Origin: Mesotaenium endlicherianum
Lineage: Eukaryota > Streptophyta > Zygnematophyceae > Zygnematales > Mesotaeniaceae
Reading direction: 5' to 3'
DNA length: 64,000 nt
Assembly (NCBI GenBank): GCA_009602735.1
Contig: WELA01007670.1
Location: 386,492-450,491, forward strand
A model generated the notes under the pieces. That model made no database searches. It was given only the letters and a program-made list of their open reading frames with translations, and was not told the DNA's origin. Of this stretch, positions 1 to 10,960 are shown piece after piece (position 1 is the first letter of the stretch; each line of letters opens with the position of its first letter). Both the position numbers and the translations under genes were made by a program.

Positions 1-375
1 GCCATGGTCGGCCCAATATCACCTCATGGTGACCCACCTCTGCCTGCTCCATAACTTCCTTACTCCGGTACCCCGCTACTTCCACGTGAATAGCTTCCGT
101 AGGTGCATCACACTTGAGTCTCTGCCCATTCGCCAAAATTGCCTCCTTAGGTTCATAATGCTTCTGCACAGGGATTCGCCACTTTTTCACCAGCTTCTTG
201 TGCACAAAGTTTGCACTTGCGCCACTGTCGACCATACACTTCGCATTGTTGCCGTCGACCACTCCTTCCACGATGATAGGCTTGTCAACGTCTCGTCCTT
301 TGCTTCTCGGCAGGCTCCTGGGGATAACCTCCTTGTGAGTTCTCGTCTTCACGCCAGTAGACACCCCAGAACGAC
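1..375 (-). pseudogene. Family A retropepsin (protease) fragment
   Basis: On the minus strand, in the -1 frame relative to gag, the sequence encodes an aspartic protease. It shows the catalytic-loop motif CMVDSGASANF near positions 210-245 and the C-terminal ILGRPW motif at the window edge. It would cleave the Gag-Pol polyprotein. The frame runs open from the end of gag to the edge, so expression by -1 frameshifting at the gag stop (376-378) is likely, as in many Ty3/gypsy elements. The rest of this half lies beyond the window or was separated by the inversion. Motif recognition is secure; the frameshift mechanism is inferred. Confidence 0.75.
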
Positions 376-1424
376 TTACTGGCGTCCTCCTTTTTCCTGC
401 TGTTGAGGTTGCTTCGCCCTCACATGACAGTCTCGAGCCACATGTCCAAGGTTGCCGCAATTATAGCAGGGTCCTCTGGGCTTGAAATTCTGCTGCCTGC
501 GCTGGTACTGCACAAGTCCCAACTCTATGGGTACTGGACCTTGAACACTCGTGCTTGGCGCTTGAGATCCAAAGTGTCGATATCCTCCGAAGTTGTGGCT
601 GCCCCACTGCCTCTGACTATACTCCACAGCGTCGACCCTTGTTGCCAATGCCATCATTTCTCCAAGACTGGTAGGGTCCTTGAGCGCCACTTCCTTGGCC
701 ACAGTTGGCTTGAGTCCCCTCTTGAACTTGTCCATCATCTCCGACTCGTGCATGGATGGACATTGAAGCACCAGCTCGTTGAAGCGCGAAACATACTCCT
801 GAACGCTTCCTCGCTGACGAAGGCGCACCAATAGATCTCGAGCGGTAGCCTCGGGTGCAATAGGTTGAAATTGCCTCTTCAAGCCTTCAAAGAGCTGATC
901 AACAATAGCAGGAACTCCAGACAACTGCTCCTCTCGCTCATACCAAGCTCCAGCACTCTTTTTCAGCAAAGTAATGACAGAGGCGACTTGCGTGTCGGGC
1001 GTCAGCGCAGAATACTCCATAGACTTCTTCACTCCAAAAATCCATTGATGAACAGGCGGCGATCCACGCTCTCCAGTATAAACTTCAGGCTTAGGGGCAC
1101 GCACTCCTGATGCGGGTGGAATAACTGGTTGCACCACTGGGTTAACATGAATCGGTGGCACAATAGGGGTAGGTGCCGAACTCGTCGAAGCGGCGTTCCC
1201 CATAACAACTCGCACCATTCTCTCCACCTCCGCGCGCATATTTTGTTGAAACTGGGTGTAGACTTCTCCTCCAATTACATTTGCCATTTGTCTTAGCATC
1301 NTGCCATTTGCCTTAGCATCGCCTGCATCTCTTGTTGCTCTCTGGTCATTGTTGGTGCTCGCTGCCCCGCGCGCTCAACATGCTCGACATGTTCGCCTCC
1401 CCAAGCTGCCGGCTGCGACTCCAT
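376..1424 (-). pseudogene. Family A Gag (capsid/nucleocapsid)
   Basis: The start is the ATG at 1422-1424 (MESQPAAWGGEHVEH), which lies 24 bases after the PBS. The protein has a central Retrotrans_gag-type region (WYEREEQLSG, then FNELVLQCPS) and one C-terminal zinc knuckle, CYNCGNLGHVARDC, of the CX2CX4HX4C type that binds RNA. It stops at 376-378. The frame is interrupted only at 1301, where a single N joins two near-identical copies of about 19 bases; this looks like an assembly artefact, so the real gag may be intact. The role is virus-like-particle formation in the cytoplasm. Confidence 0.8.
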
Positions 1425-1447
1425 AATATAATATGCAAACTAGCCTC

Positions 1448-1459
1448 GCTCCGATACCA
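1448..1459 (-). other. Primer binding site, family A
   Basis: Read on the minus strand the sequence is TGGTATCGGAGC, two bases after the LTR end. It resembles the 3' end complement of plant initiator tRNA-Met (TGGTATCAGAGC) and is where minus-strand cDNA synthesis would be primed. Confidence 0.8.
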
Positions 1460-1461
1460 GA

Positions 1462-2205
1462 TGAAAGGGGCAGAGTGCCCTAGTGGAAGCGTAGTGACTC
1501 ACGAGGAAAGGAACTAGTTGCCATCATACTAGAGAGTGCAGCGGCATATCACTAACAAAGCTTAGGAAAATTACTCAACATTTTGAGTAGCAAGAAACTG
1601 CTCACAAATGATGTAGGATGAAAGGCCTTGTCATTACAAACCCGTAGAAATTTACAGAAGTGAAAACTGATAATTTTTTTATTTTTATTTTTTTTTAATA
1701 ATTTTCTGCCTAAGTGCTCCTCCCTAGGAGGAAGCTACGGATTTTCCTAAGTGTTCGTCAAATCGTCCCTTCCAGAATATTTGTGAGTAAGCCAGATCAG
1801 TCTAATCTGACGTGTCGGGCCGAATTGACGTCCACATACATGCATCGACATTACTAGAATATTCTATCTTAGACGCGCTAGGCTAAACCGAAACTTCTAG
1901 GTAAATCGACCTAGTCGGCACTTCGCGTCAGCCGAACTTACGTGAAGGTTCGAGTTCATTCTAACGGGCCAGATCGCTCGACGCTGTCGGTGAATCCGAC
2001 GGTCGCGCTCACTGCGAATTACGGACAGTCGTCAACCGAACTCAAAACTAATTAAACTTTGGAAATCCATAATTCTCTCAATACTTGACCAAATTCGATG
2101 AACTTTATATCAAAATAACCAAAAAAATGCACTCTACACTACTACACAATCAAAACATACTTTCATGAAACTCAAAAATGCACTTTATGAACCTATGACC
2201 TTACA
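1462..2205 (-). repeat. Family A LTR (inverted copy)
   Basis: This 744-bp repeat runs TGTAAGGTC...CCCCTTTCA on the minus strand and matches 5404-6145 in the opposite orientation. The stretch at about 1670-1700, where the other copy has its TATA box, is replaced here by a T-rich low-complexity run, so this copy may lack a core promoter. The outer end at 2205 abuts pol sequence directly rather than a target-site duplication. Confidence 0.85.
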
Positions 2206-5200
2206 AGCCAACCCTCAAGTGCATTGGAACACTGGACAAGTGAAGGTCCAAGGGCGTGATGGTCGAATGGAGACAGCGAAACAGGTGGAGCTAGATACGA
2301 CCACAAGTAACTGTCTTCTGTCGAGCCTGCAAGTTAAGAACCTATGCAGGGCGAATCAGGTGAAGGAGATGTACCTAGTTTCGGTGGCCCTGGCCAGGTC
2401 ATCAGATGGAGCAAGCGTGAATCCTAACAGCCTGGGCGAATGTACATCACCGGAGGAGCAAGTAGTGGTGTCTGATCCCCTTGCTCAAAAGGAGCAGAGC
2501 CCTACTGCTCAAGAGAAGAAGCCTGCTGAGATGCCTGCCCGAATTAAGGCGCTGTTGGAGAAGTACAAGTGCGTATTTCCTGAGGAAGTACCTGCAGGAT
2601 TACCTCCACAGAGAGCTATGGAGCACAAGATCGAGTTGGAACCAGAAAGCAAGCCACCAGTGAGACCCGCCTATCGTCAATCGTTTGCGGAGTTGGACGA
2701 GTTGAAGAAGCAACTGACGGAGATATTGGAGAAGGGATTCATCCGACCCAGCGAGTCTCCATTTGCAGCGCCAGTCTTATTTGTGAAGAAGAAAGATGGG
2801 ACTATGAGGATGTGTGTCGACTACCGGGCTCTCAACAAGGTGACCATCAAGAACAGGTACCCACTTCCACAAGTGGACGAGTTGATTGACGGGCTTGTTG
2901 GGGCGAAGTATTTCTTGAAGATCGATTTGAGAAGTGGCTATCACCAGGTACGGATTGCGGAAGGAGACGTTCAGAAGACTGCTTTCAGAACTCGCTATGG
3001 TTTGTTCGAGTTCACAGTCATGCCTTTTGGATTGACTAATGCACCTGCTACATTTATGGGACTCATGAATAGTATCTTCAGACCCTATTTGGACCAGTTT
3101 GTGGTTGTATTTTTGGACGACATCCTGATCTATTCGAAGACCTTGGAGGAGCATGTGGGGCATCTGAGGAAGGTGTTGGAGGTCTTGAGAGATCAAAAGC
3201 TGTATGGGAAGATGAGCAAGTGCGACTTCTGTCTCAAGGAGGTCGAGTTTCTTGGACACATAGTGGGAGCTGAAGGAGTCAAGGTGGAGCAGAAGAAGGT
3301 GCAAGCAGTCAGAGATTGGCCGGTACCTGCTGATATTCATCAACTCAGGAGTTTCCTCGGCATGGCGAATTATTATCGACGTTTCATTGAAGTATTTGCC
3401 AAGGTATGTGCACCGCTCACGGACTTGTTGAAGAAGCAGGAGAAGTGGCTATGGGGTGAGCAGCAAGCATTTGAGAAAATTAAGGAGCTGTTGACACAGG
3501 CACCTTTGTTGGCAATTGCAAGTCCAGAGCTTCTTTTCACCATCATCACAGACGCGTCAAACTTTGCCGTGGGAGCCATTCTTCTCCAGGACCAGGGCAA
3601 AGGATTGCAACCTGTGGCATATGAGAGCAGGAAGTTGAGTCCTGCTGAGCAAAACTATGCAGCACACGAGCGGGAGATGTTGGCTACTATCCAGGCTTTG
3701 AGGATTTGGCGATGTTATGTGGACGGCCGGAAGGTGTTCATAAAGACCAACCACAAGAGCTTGGAGAAGTTTATGACGCAGCCAACGTTGACACCAAGAC
3801 AAGCAAGGTGGATGGAGTTTTTGCAACAGTTCGACCACAAGATTGAGTACTTACCTGGGAAGATCAACCCTGCAGACGCTCTATCCAGGAGGTGTGACTT
3901 TGCAGCTGTTTCAGTCAATAAGGAGAATATGGACTTCAAGAAGAAGCTTCAGAGAGGTTATGAGGAGGACCCAGAGTTTGCTGATGGTGGAGCAGCTGAG
4001 TCCAACTCGAGTATGCAGAAGAAAGACGGCATATGGTATTATGGTGATTCCAAGAGAGTGGTGGTACCTGACATCAAGGAGCTACGAGACTTACTACTTG
4101 CGGAGCATCATGACTGCTTATATGCTGGACACTTTGGAAGCGAGAAGACGGCAAGCGTGCTGAAGCGGGAATACTACTGGAGAAATATGGACAAGGACAT
4201 CGAGGAGTGGATCAGGAGTTGCGATGCGTGCCAGAGAAACAAGACACCAAATCAAAAGAAGGGAGGTACATTGCAGCCCCTGCCTATTCCAGAGTATCCT
4301 TGGGAGCAGATTGCTATGGACTTCATCACATCGTTACCAGTCAGTGGTCAAGGGCACGATGCAGTATGGGTTGTGTCTGACAGACTCAGCAAGATGGCTC
4401 ACTTCATTCCCATGAAGGAGACTTCTACGGCAGCAGATGTGGCACGGCTATTCTTTGATCATATTTTTAGGCTACATGGGTTGCCGAAGGTGATTGTTTC
4501 AGATTGGGATTCAAGGTTTGCTAGCAACTTCTGGCGGTCGTTGTTTACTTTGATGGGGACCAAGCTGAGTATGAGCACTTCCTATCATCCTCAGACAGAC
4601 GGGCAGAGTGAGAGGCTCAACAGAACTCTGCAAGAGGTGCTCAGGAGTTTCACTGTGGAGGACCCTTCAGAGTGGGACAAGAAGTTGCTAGGACTGGAGT
4701 TTGCCTACAACAACAACATGCAGGGATCGACCAAGCAGTCACCATTCGCTATGGTTTATGGGAGAGAAGTATATTATCCAGGGAACATCTTGTTGGAGAA
4801 GGCCAAGGAGACTCATGTTCCTACTACACAAGCTTTCATGGAGCAGATGGCCAAGTCTTGGGATATGGCGAAGACGTGTATTCGAAAGGCACAGGAAGAA
4901 CAGGTCAAGCATGCTAACAAGCACAGGAAGGAAGTGACATTCCATGTGGGCGACAAAGTACTCTTGTCAACAGAGAACCTACCTTTCACAGGCGAGAGGA
5001 AATTGCGGGCACGGTTTACAGGTCCCTTTGTGGTGCTCAAGCAGGTGATTCCAGTGACCTACAAGTTCTAACTTCCTTCACGCTGGCGTATCCATGATGT
5101 GTTCTATGTCAGTTGTTTGCGACCATACGTTGACCCGAATGAAGGACATCCTGGACGACTACCTACACCACCACCACCGGTCGAAATCCATGATGTATTG

Positions 5201-5473
5201 GAGTATGAAGTGGAGGCGATTGTCGGCGATCGACGGGTCAAGCGAGGTCAACGATTTGTCCAAGAGTATCTGGTTAAGTGGAAAGGTTACCCTGCGGACG
5301 ACAACACTTGGGAGCCAGAGGCCAACTTGACTCATTGTAAGAGTAAGTTGAGACGTTATCTACAGAATGCGTCGAGGACGTCGCATCTTGAGGAGGGGGA
5401 TGATGTAAGGTCAGGTTTATTAAGTGCATTTTTGAGTTTCATGAAAGTGTGTTTTGATTGTATAGTAGTATAG
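2206..5473 (+). pseudogene. Family A Pol: RT, RNase H, integrase, chromodomain
   Basis: The open frame technically starts in the LTR at 2165, but pol-derived sequence begins at 2206, so the protease is missing. Order: reverse transcriptase about 2740-3240 (active site FLDD at 3110-3121), RNase H about 3530-3870 (TDAS, then HEREMLA), integrase zinc domain about 4099-4240 (HH-CC), integrase core about 4310-4640 with D, D and E (DFITSLP, SDWDSRF, GQSERLN), chromodomain about 5194-5330 (LVKWKGYPADDNTWEPE). One in-frame TAA at 5069-5071 separates the integrase core from the chromodomain; the frame is otherwise open. SDWDSRF is SDRDSRF in most relatives, consistent with a C-to-T change. The chromodomain would steer integration to modified histones. 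Confidence 0.9.
5390..5400 (+). other. Polypurine tract, family A
   Basis: GAGGAGGGGGA lies three bases before the 3' LTR and would be the plus-strand primer. Just upstream, GTCGAGGACGTC (about 5372-5383) is a short dyad often seen before the PPT in plant Ty3/gypsy elements. Confidence 0.7.
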
Positions 5474-6145
5474 AGTGCATTTTTGTGGTCATTTTGATAT
5501 GAAGTTCATCGAATTTGGTCAAGTATTGAGAGAGTTATGGATTTCCGAAGTTTAATTAGTTTTGAGGTCGGTTGACGACTGTCCTTAATTCGTGGTGAGC
5601 GCGACCGTCGGGTTGACCAACAGCGTCGAGCGATCTAACCCGTCAAAATGAACTCGAACCTTCACGTAAGTTCGGCTGACGCGGAGTGCCGACTAGGTCG
5701 ATTTACCTAGAAGTTTCGGTTTAGCCTAGCGCGTCTAAGATAGAATATTCTAGTAATGTCGATGCATGTATGTGGACGTCAATTTGGCCCGACACGTCAG
5801 ATTAGACTGATCTGGCTTACTCACGAATATTCTGGAAGGGACGATTTGACGAACACTTAGGAAAATCCGTAGCTTCCTCCTAGAGAGGAGCACTTAGGCA
5901 GAAAATTATAAATAGGCATAACTTCTTTGTTTCTTATCAGTTTTCACTTTTGTAAATTTCTACGGGTTTGTAATGACAAGGCCTTTCATCCTAGTTCATT
6001 TGTGAGCAGTTTCTTGCTACTCAAAATGCTGAGTATGTTTCCTAAGCTTTGTTAGTGATATGCCGCTGCACTCTTTTGTATGATTGCAACTAGTTCCTTT
6101 CCTCGTGAGTTACTACGCTTCCACTAGGGCACTCTGCCCCTTTCA
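5404..6145 (+). repeat. Family A 3' LTR
   Basis: A 742-bp repeat with TGTAAGG...CTTTCA ends, the inverted counterpart of 1462-2205. It follows the PPT and ends where family B integrase sequence resumes. A TATA box lies inside it. Confidence 0.88.
5907..5914 (+). promoter_or_regulatory. TATA box in family A LTR
   Basis: TATAAATA followed by a GG dinucleotide, about two thirds along the LTR, where a Pol II core promoter is expected. It is replaced by a T-rich run in the inverted LTR copy. Confidence 0.55.
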
Positions 6146-7722
6146 AGTAGCAAGACACACACCATCAGTGGGGCTGGGCTCAAATGTTGGGTCAGAACGG
6201 TAGGCTTTCCTAAGTTGGTCAAGGAAGGACTTTTTCACCTCTAGTGAAGTGAGTGCACAAAGGACTTTATCTACAGCATGCTGACTAAAGTTCCTTTCTT
6301 GCAAGTCAAGTCTTCTAGAGAGTGCATCAGCAAGATTCAACTTCCCTGGTTCGTAGTCAATGTGGACCTGGAACTGCTCCAGCATCTGGCTCCAGCGGTT
6401 CTCCCTCCTCAACAGCTTGGACTTCTTCTAAAAGTGAGTCAGAGCTAGATGATCTGTAATCACCTTAAAAGCTTTACCATGTAAGTATGCTCTCCATTGT
6501 TTGAGCACATGAATGATAGCTAGCAGCTCTTTGTCATGCAGTGATTAATTAATTTCAGCTGGATTAAACTTCATCGACTCATACAACACAGGATGCCACT
6601 CCTGCTCTACCTTACCATCTTTTGTGGTTTTGTCAGCAGGCTGCAACAAAATAGCACCTATAGGAAAGTCAGAGGCATCAGTAACCACCTGCACAGGTTT
6701 GCTGGGGTCATACACGGCTAGCACTGGGGCAGAACAAAGAGCATCTTTAAGAATCTGGAAGGCAGCCTGCTGCTCTTCTCCCCACACATACCCTATGTCT
6801 TTCTTAGTAAGGTCAGTCAGTTTACTGACCTTTGTAGAATAATTCTCAATAAATCTCCTATAGTAGTTAGCCAACCCAAGGAAGGATCTAACTTCGGAGA
6901 CGGATTGTGGTATAGGCCAGTCCCTTATGGTGTGGACCTTCTTAGGATCCACACTGATGCCTTCTTTGTTGACAACATGGCCTAGAAACTCAATACTTTC
7001 CTTGAAGAAATCACAACTGCTCATTTTAGCATACAATTGGTTCCTTCTCAGAGTGTCCATGCCTGTCTTTAAGTGTTCAGCATGCTGAGCTTCATCCTTA
7101 GAGAAAATTAAAATATCTTCCAGGAAGATTTGCACAAACTTATCCAAGTATCATTAATAGCACCCATGAAGGTTGCACGAGCATTAGTCAGTCCGAATAG
7201 CATCACGTTGAACTCATAATGTCCATAACGTGTGCGAAAGGCAGTCTTGTGTTCATCCCCCTCAGCAATTCTGATTTGATGATAACCACTCTTGAGATCT
7301 ATCTTACTGAACACTTTAGCACCAGACAGGGTACCAAGCAAGTCCTCGATTCTGGACAAAGCATATTTGTTCTTTACTGTAATTTTGTTAAGAGCTCGGT
7401 AATCACCACACATTTGCATACTCCCATCCTTTTTCTTAACAAAGAAATGGGTGCGCCATAAGGTGATTAACTGGGGGAAATGTAACCATTTTCCTCACCC
7501 TCCGCAATCTGTGTTTTCAACTCTTTCGCTCTCCACATAAGACAAGCCATAAGTGCGTTGCCAAGGTGGCTGACTCCCAGGTAATAAGTCAATCATGTGA
7601 TCCACTTCCCTCTTAGGAGGTAGTCCTGGAGGCATATTCAAAACATCAGTGTACTGAGCAACAATTTTTGCAGCAGTAGGGTGCTCTGGAGGACTTACCT
7701 TTTTCTCAACCACTTCTTCAGG
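6146..7722 (-). pseudogene. B1 reverse transcriptase and RNase H
   Basis: Broken pol of B1. Pieces: RT fingers and palm at 7108-7419 ([33 protein letters not shown]); thumb, connection and RNase H start at 6545-7147 (FLEDILIF in place of FLDDILIF, so the second catalytic Asp pair is altered); RNase H end and linker at 6143-6412 (YEPGKLNLADALSRR). At least two frameshifts and a stop separate them. The fragment ends in the integrase N-terminal region at the family A insertion. The D-to-E change in the active site would by itself inactivate polymerisation. Confidence 0.8.
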
Positions 7723-8607
7723 TTAAGGAGGTGCCTCTCTTAGCAGCAGACAGAACATTCTGTCTTCCTTCTGGTTCCAGCCGTCAATGAACTCCATTGC
7801 ATTCAGCCATTTGCATCGTCCTGGAAGCCTCTTCTTTTCCTTCATTTGCCATCCACACAGGACAAGAGGAAGAGCACTGGTGGGTGCAAAGTAAGTCAGC
7901 CCATCACTGGCTCCTCTCACTTTAATTATTCCTCTGCTCCAACACACTTCAACTTGATGTCTATTAAGCCAGGACCTGCCCAGCACGAGATCATAGAAGC
8001 CAGTGTTGAGTACCTCAATAGTAAGCGTTTCAGTTAGAACTGCAATGCCAGAACCTAACTGGACTTTAATAGGCTTGGTTATAACTCCTCCCGGGATACT
8101 TGAGGCATCTCCAAGGAATATTTTTCTATTCCCTTAGGTGACAGTAGGCTGCCTTAGCCGCGTAACTAAGTCCTTATGGATAAAAGTATGTGACGCCCCT
8201 TCGTCAACAAATGCCCTCACCTTCCTACCTGCAATCATGCACTGCAGTAGGATAGGGGGGACTGTCTTTTCCCGACTTTCGCATTGTTCTCCTGACTTAG
8301 CAAAGAAATGTTGGACATCAGGTTGAACAAGATCATCCAGAGTGTGCACTCTCTCGAGATCTATATTGCTGATGGTCTCCTTTATCTGGTTGTCAGGCAT
8401 GCATAGTGAATCCAGTTCAGCAGGACCCATGATACCTGCTTCGAGGGCAGCTAGTGACGACTCACTATCTCTAGCATCCTCACAGTCAGTAGACTGGATT
8501 ACTGACTGTGGCTGTCTTTTGAAGGCTGGTCTTTTCTCTCGACCTTTGGGAGGTGCTTGACTGGACACTGCTCTCTGAAGTGACCAGTTCGCTGACAGTG
8601 GAAGCAA
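7723..8607 (-). pseudogene. B1 retropepsin region
   Basis: In the -1 frame relative to gag the sequence reads through a spacer ([17 protein letters not shown]) into the protease loop [13 protein letters not shown]2 and B3 have [10 protein letters not shown] here, so a Gly-to-Glu change hits the catalytic triad. A TAA at about 8134 replaces the CAA seen in B2. The second half ([15 protein letters not shown]) is at 7723-7986 after a frame change. It is a dead polyprotein protease. Confidence 0.75.
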
Positions 8608-9978
8608 AAAGATTTTGATGAGACTGGTCTCGGCTTAGTCCTACCACCACCTCTTTCATAGCCGCCTCGAGAGGAACCACCTCTCCCTCTAGACTGCATA
8701 GCATTATACTCATACTCATATTCATCACCCTGATCATCCGCAGCCTGGTCTCCTTCGATTGCATTGTAGAAACCGTGGGGCTTTTTGACAACCTTAGACA
8801 CCAAAGCGTTACTCTGGCGCTTGTGGTTGAACTGCTGCTGATCCCAGGCATCAGCATCCTGGATCAAGTCAGCCAGTTTCTCACACTTCTTTTCAGTGAA
8901 ATGACCAGAGACTTCGAATTTCAAGCCATACCTGAAGTATGCTATTCCATACCGCTCTGGCAAGTCCGACTGCTTCATCGTGTTCTCCTGGAACTTTTGA
9001 GCGAACTCAGCAACTGAAGTGGTCTGCTTCAGTGTCAAGGAGATCATCGCATAGATAGCTTTCTCCTGCTGGTTGATCACATCAAACTTCTCATGCAGTT
9101 TCTCGACAAACTCTACTCAAGTAGGGTCACCGAGTTGTTGAACCTTATGCTCTCCTTTCCAGTACAGCCACCAGTCTGCTGCACTGCCTTTCTGTAGAGC
9201 ACCAGTGTGCCTGACCTTCTCGTCATCTTGCAGTTCTGAGTAGTTCTTTAGCCACTGCTCAACATTAGCGAGAAACTTGATCAGGTATTACTTTTTCTTA
9301 CCCTCAGGATCATCATCCTGGGGAGGTTTCGGCTTGGGCTTACTAGGCCCTCTGCCACCACCACCCGTGGTTTGAGAACCCAGTTGGTCTCGGTCTCGCA
9401 GTAGAGACATTATGATTCTTTTGTCATCCTGTTGAGACTGGTACATGCTCGCCATTTGCAATTGCATTTGCACAAACAGTGCTCCCAAATCCACACTCTG
9501 AGGTGGGAGTCTAGCAAATGCAGCAGTACCAGTGGCATCCACTCGCTGAGTAGTGTCCTCAACAGTCCCTCTCGCTCCTGCAGCAGCAACTCCTACCGTA
9601 TTCAGCCGGTCACGAATTTGACCTAGGGGCACATTGAGTTGTACAGCAGGAGGTGGATATAGAACATTGGCCCTTGATGCCATTAGTTCTTCGACAATAC
9701 GCTTGTCCGCTGGCTGTCCTTCCCTCCTTTTTGGATCTTCAGCAGCTTTTGCTAATCGCTCAGCTTCTAATCTGGCTCTCTCCTCCTCAGCCTGCTGTGC
9801 AACGACTGCAGCAATAGCAGCTGGCTCATCGGCAGCCTCTCTTGCTGCAGTATCTGCCACCGCTTCGGAATAGGTACGAGTTCCCGCTACATGACTTTCA
9901 GCCTGAATTTTGACATTCTCGTTATCCTGGTTTCTCCATGTCTCGGGGTTTGGTAGTTTGAGACCTTGTCCTTACCAT
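8499..9978 (-). pseudogene. B1 Gag
   Basis: It starts at the ATG at 9976-9978 (MVRTRSQT), 22 bases from the PBS. An early frameshift leaves an open piece at 9288-9860 (Ala/Glu/Arg-rich, probably coiled coil), followed by 8499-9080 carrying the capsid-like region (KFDVINQQEKAIYAMISLT) and one CX2CX4HX4C knuckle, CFHCQRTGHFREQC. The B3 copy shows the intact arrangement. Confidence 0.8.
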
Positions 9979-9999
9979 GCAAAGAAGACTGTGATAACA

Positions 10000-10011
10000 G
10001 CTCCGATACCA
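10000..10011 (-). other. Primer binding site, B1
   Basis: TGGTATCGGAGC on the minus strand, one base from the LTR end; a tRNA-Met-type primer site shared by A, B and F. Confidence 0.8.
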
Positions 10012-10012
10012 C

Positions 10013-10730
10013 TGAAACGAATCGACTTACCAAATTGGCGATTAACAATTAATTAAGATCTTTATATCAGCAAGTAATCTTTATGGTATTTTTTGTTAAT
10101 TGATTAAGCAGCAAAGGACAACACACTAGCAGTGGCCAATACTCGCAAGTCAAATGCAAGTAAACTAGCATCAATAATGCAATCAGTATACTCATACATA
10201 AGCAAGGTTAGAACATAATCCATATCAATGGCTTCTCGCCTTGAATTCAGATCTCTCTTAGTAAGCAGTACAAGAGAGTTGGCCTCGTTTCCAAATGCTG
10301 AACTCGAGAGCAATGCCTAGCATATGTACATGGAATGAGTTCACAGTTCAAAGGTCAGTGAGATGGCACCACCTACCCAGGAGTTAACCACGTTGGTAGG
10401 ACCTCGATTAACCAAATCCACCGCCATCTCCCATCATCCCAAATCGCCATCCATCCTAAGGATGTCATCTGGCCATTCATCTAGCACACCACACATAGAT
10501 GCACATCTAGGCAGTTCGCTGCTACGGAGTACGGAAGTCACCTGGCTGTTAAAGAATGTGTCAGCAAGCTGACCTAGTAGACTTCAGCCTCCTGCTTCCG
10601 GTTGAGTCATTTAATTGACAATTATATAAAGTCCAGCAGACTTGATGCTAATTAAAGTTCAGCAGGCTGAACTTATTTTACTATTATGTTTAAATGAATG
10701 TTACATCTACCAATATACTGATTTATTACA
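10013..10730 (-). repeat. B1 5' LTR
   Basis: Minus-strand copy of the roughly 720-bp family B LTR (TGTAATAAATC...TTTCA). It shares with the other B LTRs the conserved block around GGTTAACCGAGGTCCTACCA and the row of CAGC/GCTG dyads in U3. Confidence 0.85.
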
Positions 10731-10825
10731 CCTAGCAAGACATACACCGAAATGACAACCAGCAAATAGTGAGAGTCAACAATCCAAGTGAAAAGGGAAT
10801 AGGTACATTCAAGTGTATCATAGTT
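10731..10825. other. Short spacer between B1 and hAT1
   Basis: These 95 bases match none of the element ends recognised here and may be the older host target. CCTAG (10731-10735) would be the B1 target duplication and TCATAGTT (10818-10825) the 8-bp hAT1 duplication; neither partner is available to confirm. Confidence 0.35.
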
Positions 10826-10960
10826 CAGGGTTACGCCGTACGCTTGTACGCTTAGTTCAACTAAGACGCGAATTTGCTTAGATCGGTGTTCAAAAAAATG
10901 GACTAGTTCGCTTAATACGCTTAGTACGCTAACGTCACGACGATGTCGACGTCCAGTAGT
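10826..10960 (-). repeat. hAT1 terminal inverted repeat and subterminal motifs
   Basis: CAGGGTTACGCC is the outer terminus. The next 120 bases contain repeated GTACGCTT and GCTTAGTACGC motifs in both orientations, typical of the subterminal transposase-binding sites of hAT elements. The hAT2 end at 56197 has the same terminus and similar TACGC-type motifs. Confidence 0.65.

Larger units (their letters stand above)
1..6145. mobile_element. Family A Ty3/gypsy chromovirus, internally inverted
   Basis: Positions 1-2205 read on the minus strand as protease, gag, PBS and LTR. Positions 2206-6145 read on the plus strand as pol, chromodomain, PPT and LTR. The two LTRs therefore lie in inverted orientation. 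The minus-strand half ends at the left window edge just after the protease ILGRPW motif, and the plus-strand half begins just after the equivalent point, so together they make roughly one element with its 5' half flipped. The right end sits inside B1: after the terminal CA at 6145, family B integrase sequence resumes with AGTAG. The left junction lies outside the window. Confidence 0.85.
6146..10730 (-). mobile_element. B1: family B Ty3/gypsy chromovirus, 3' part cut off by family A
   Basis: Reading leftwards from 10730: 5' LTR, PBS, gag, protease, RT, RNase H and the linker to integrase, ending at 6146 where family A inserted. The rest of integrase, the chromodomain, the extra ORF and the 3' LTR should lie left of the window. 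All coding parts carry stops and frameshifts, so the copy is dead. It is useful because it keeps RNase H and the RNase H-integrase linker, which B2 and B3 have lost in part. Confidence 0.88.

Noticed and set aside
2165-2205. ATG at 2165 as the true start of family A pol
   Set aside because: These codons lie in the inverted LTR; the frame is open there by chance.
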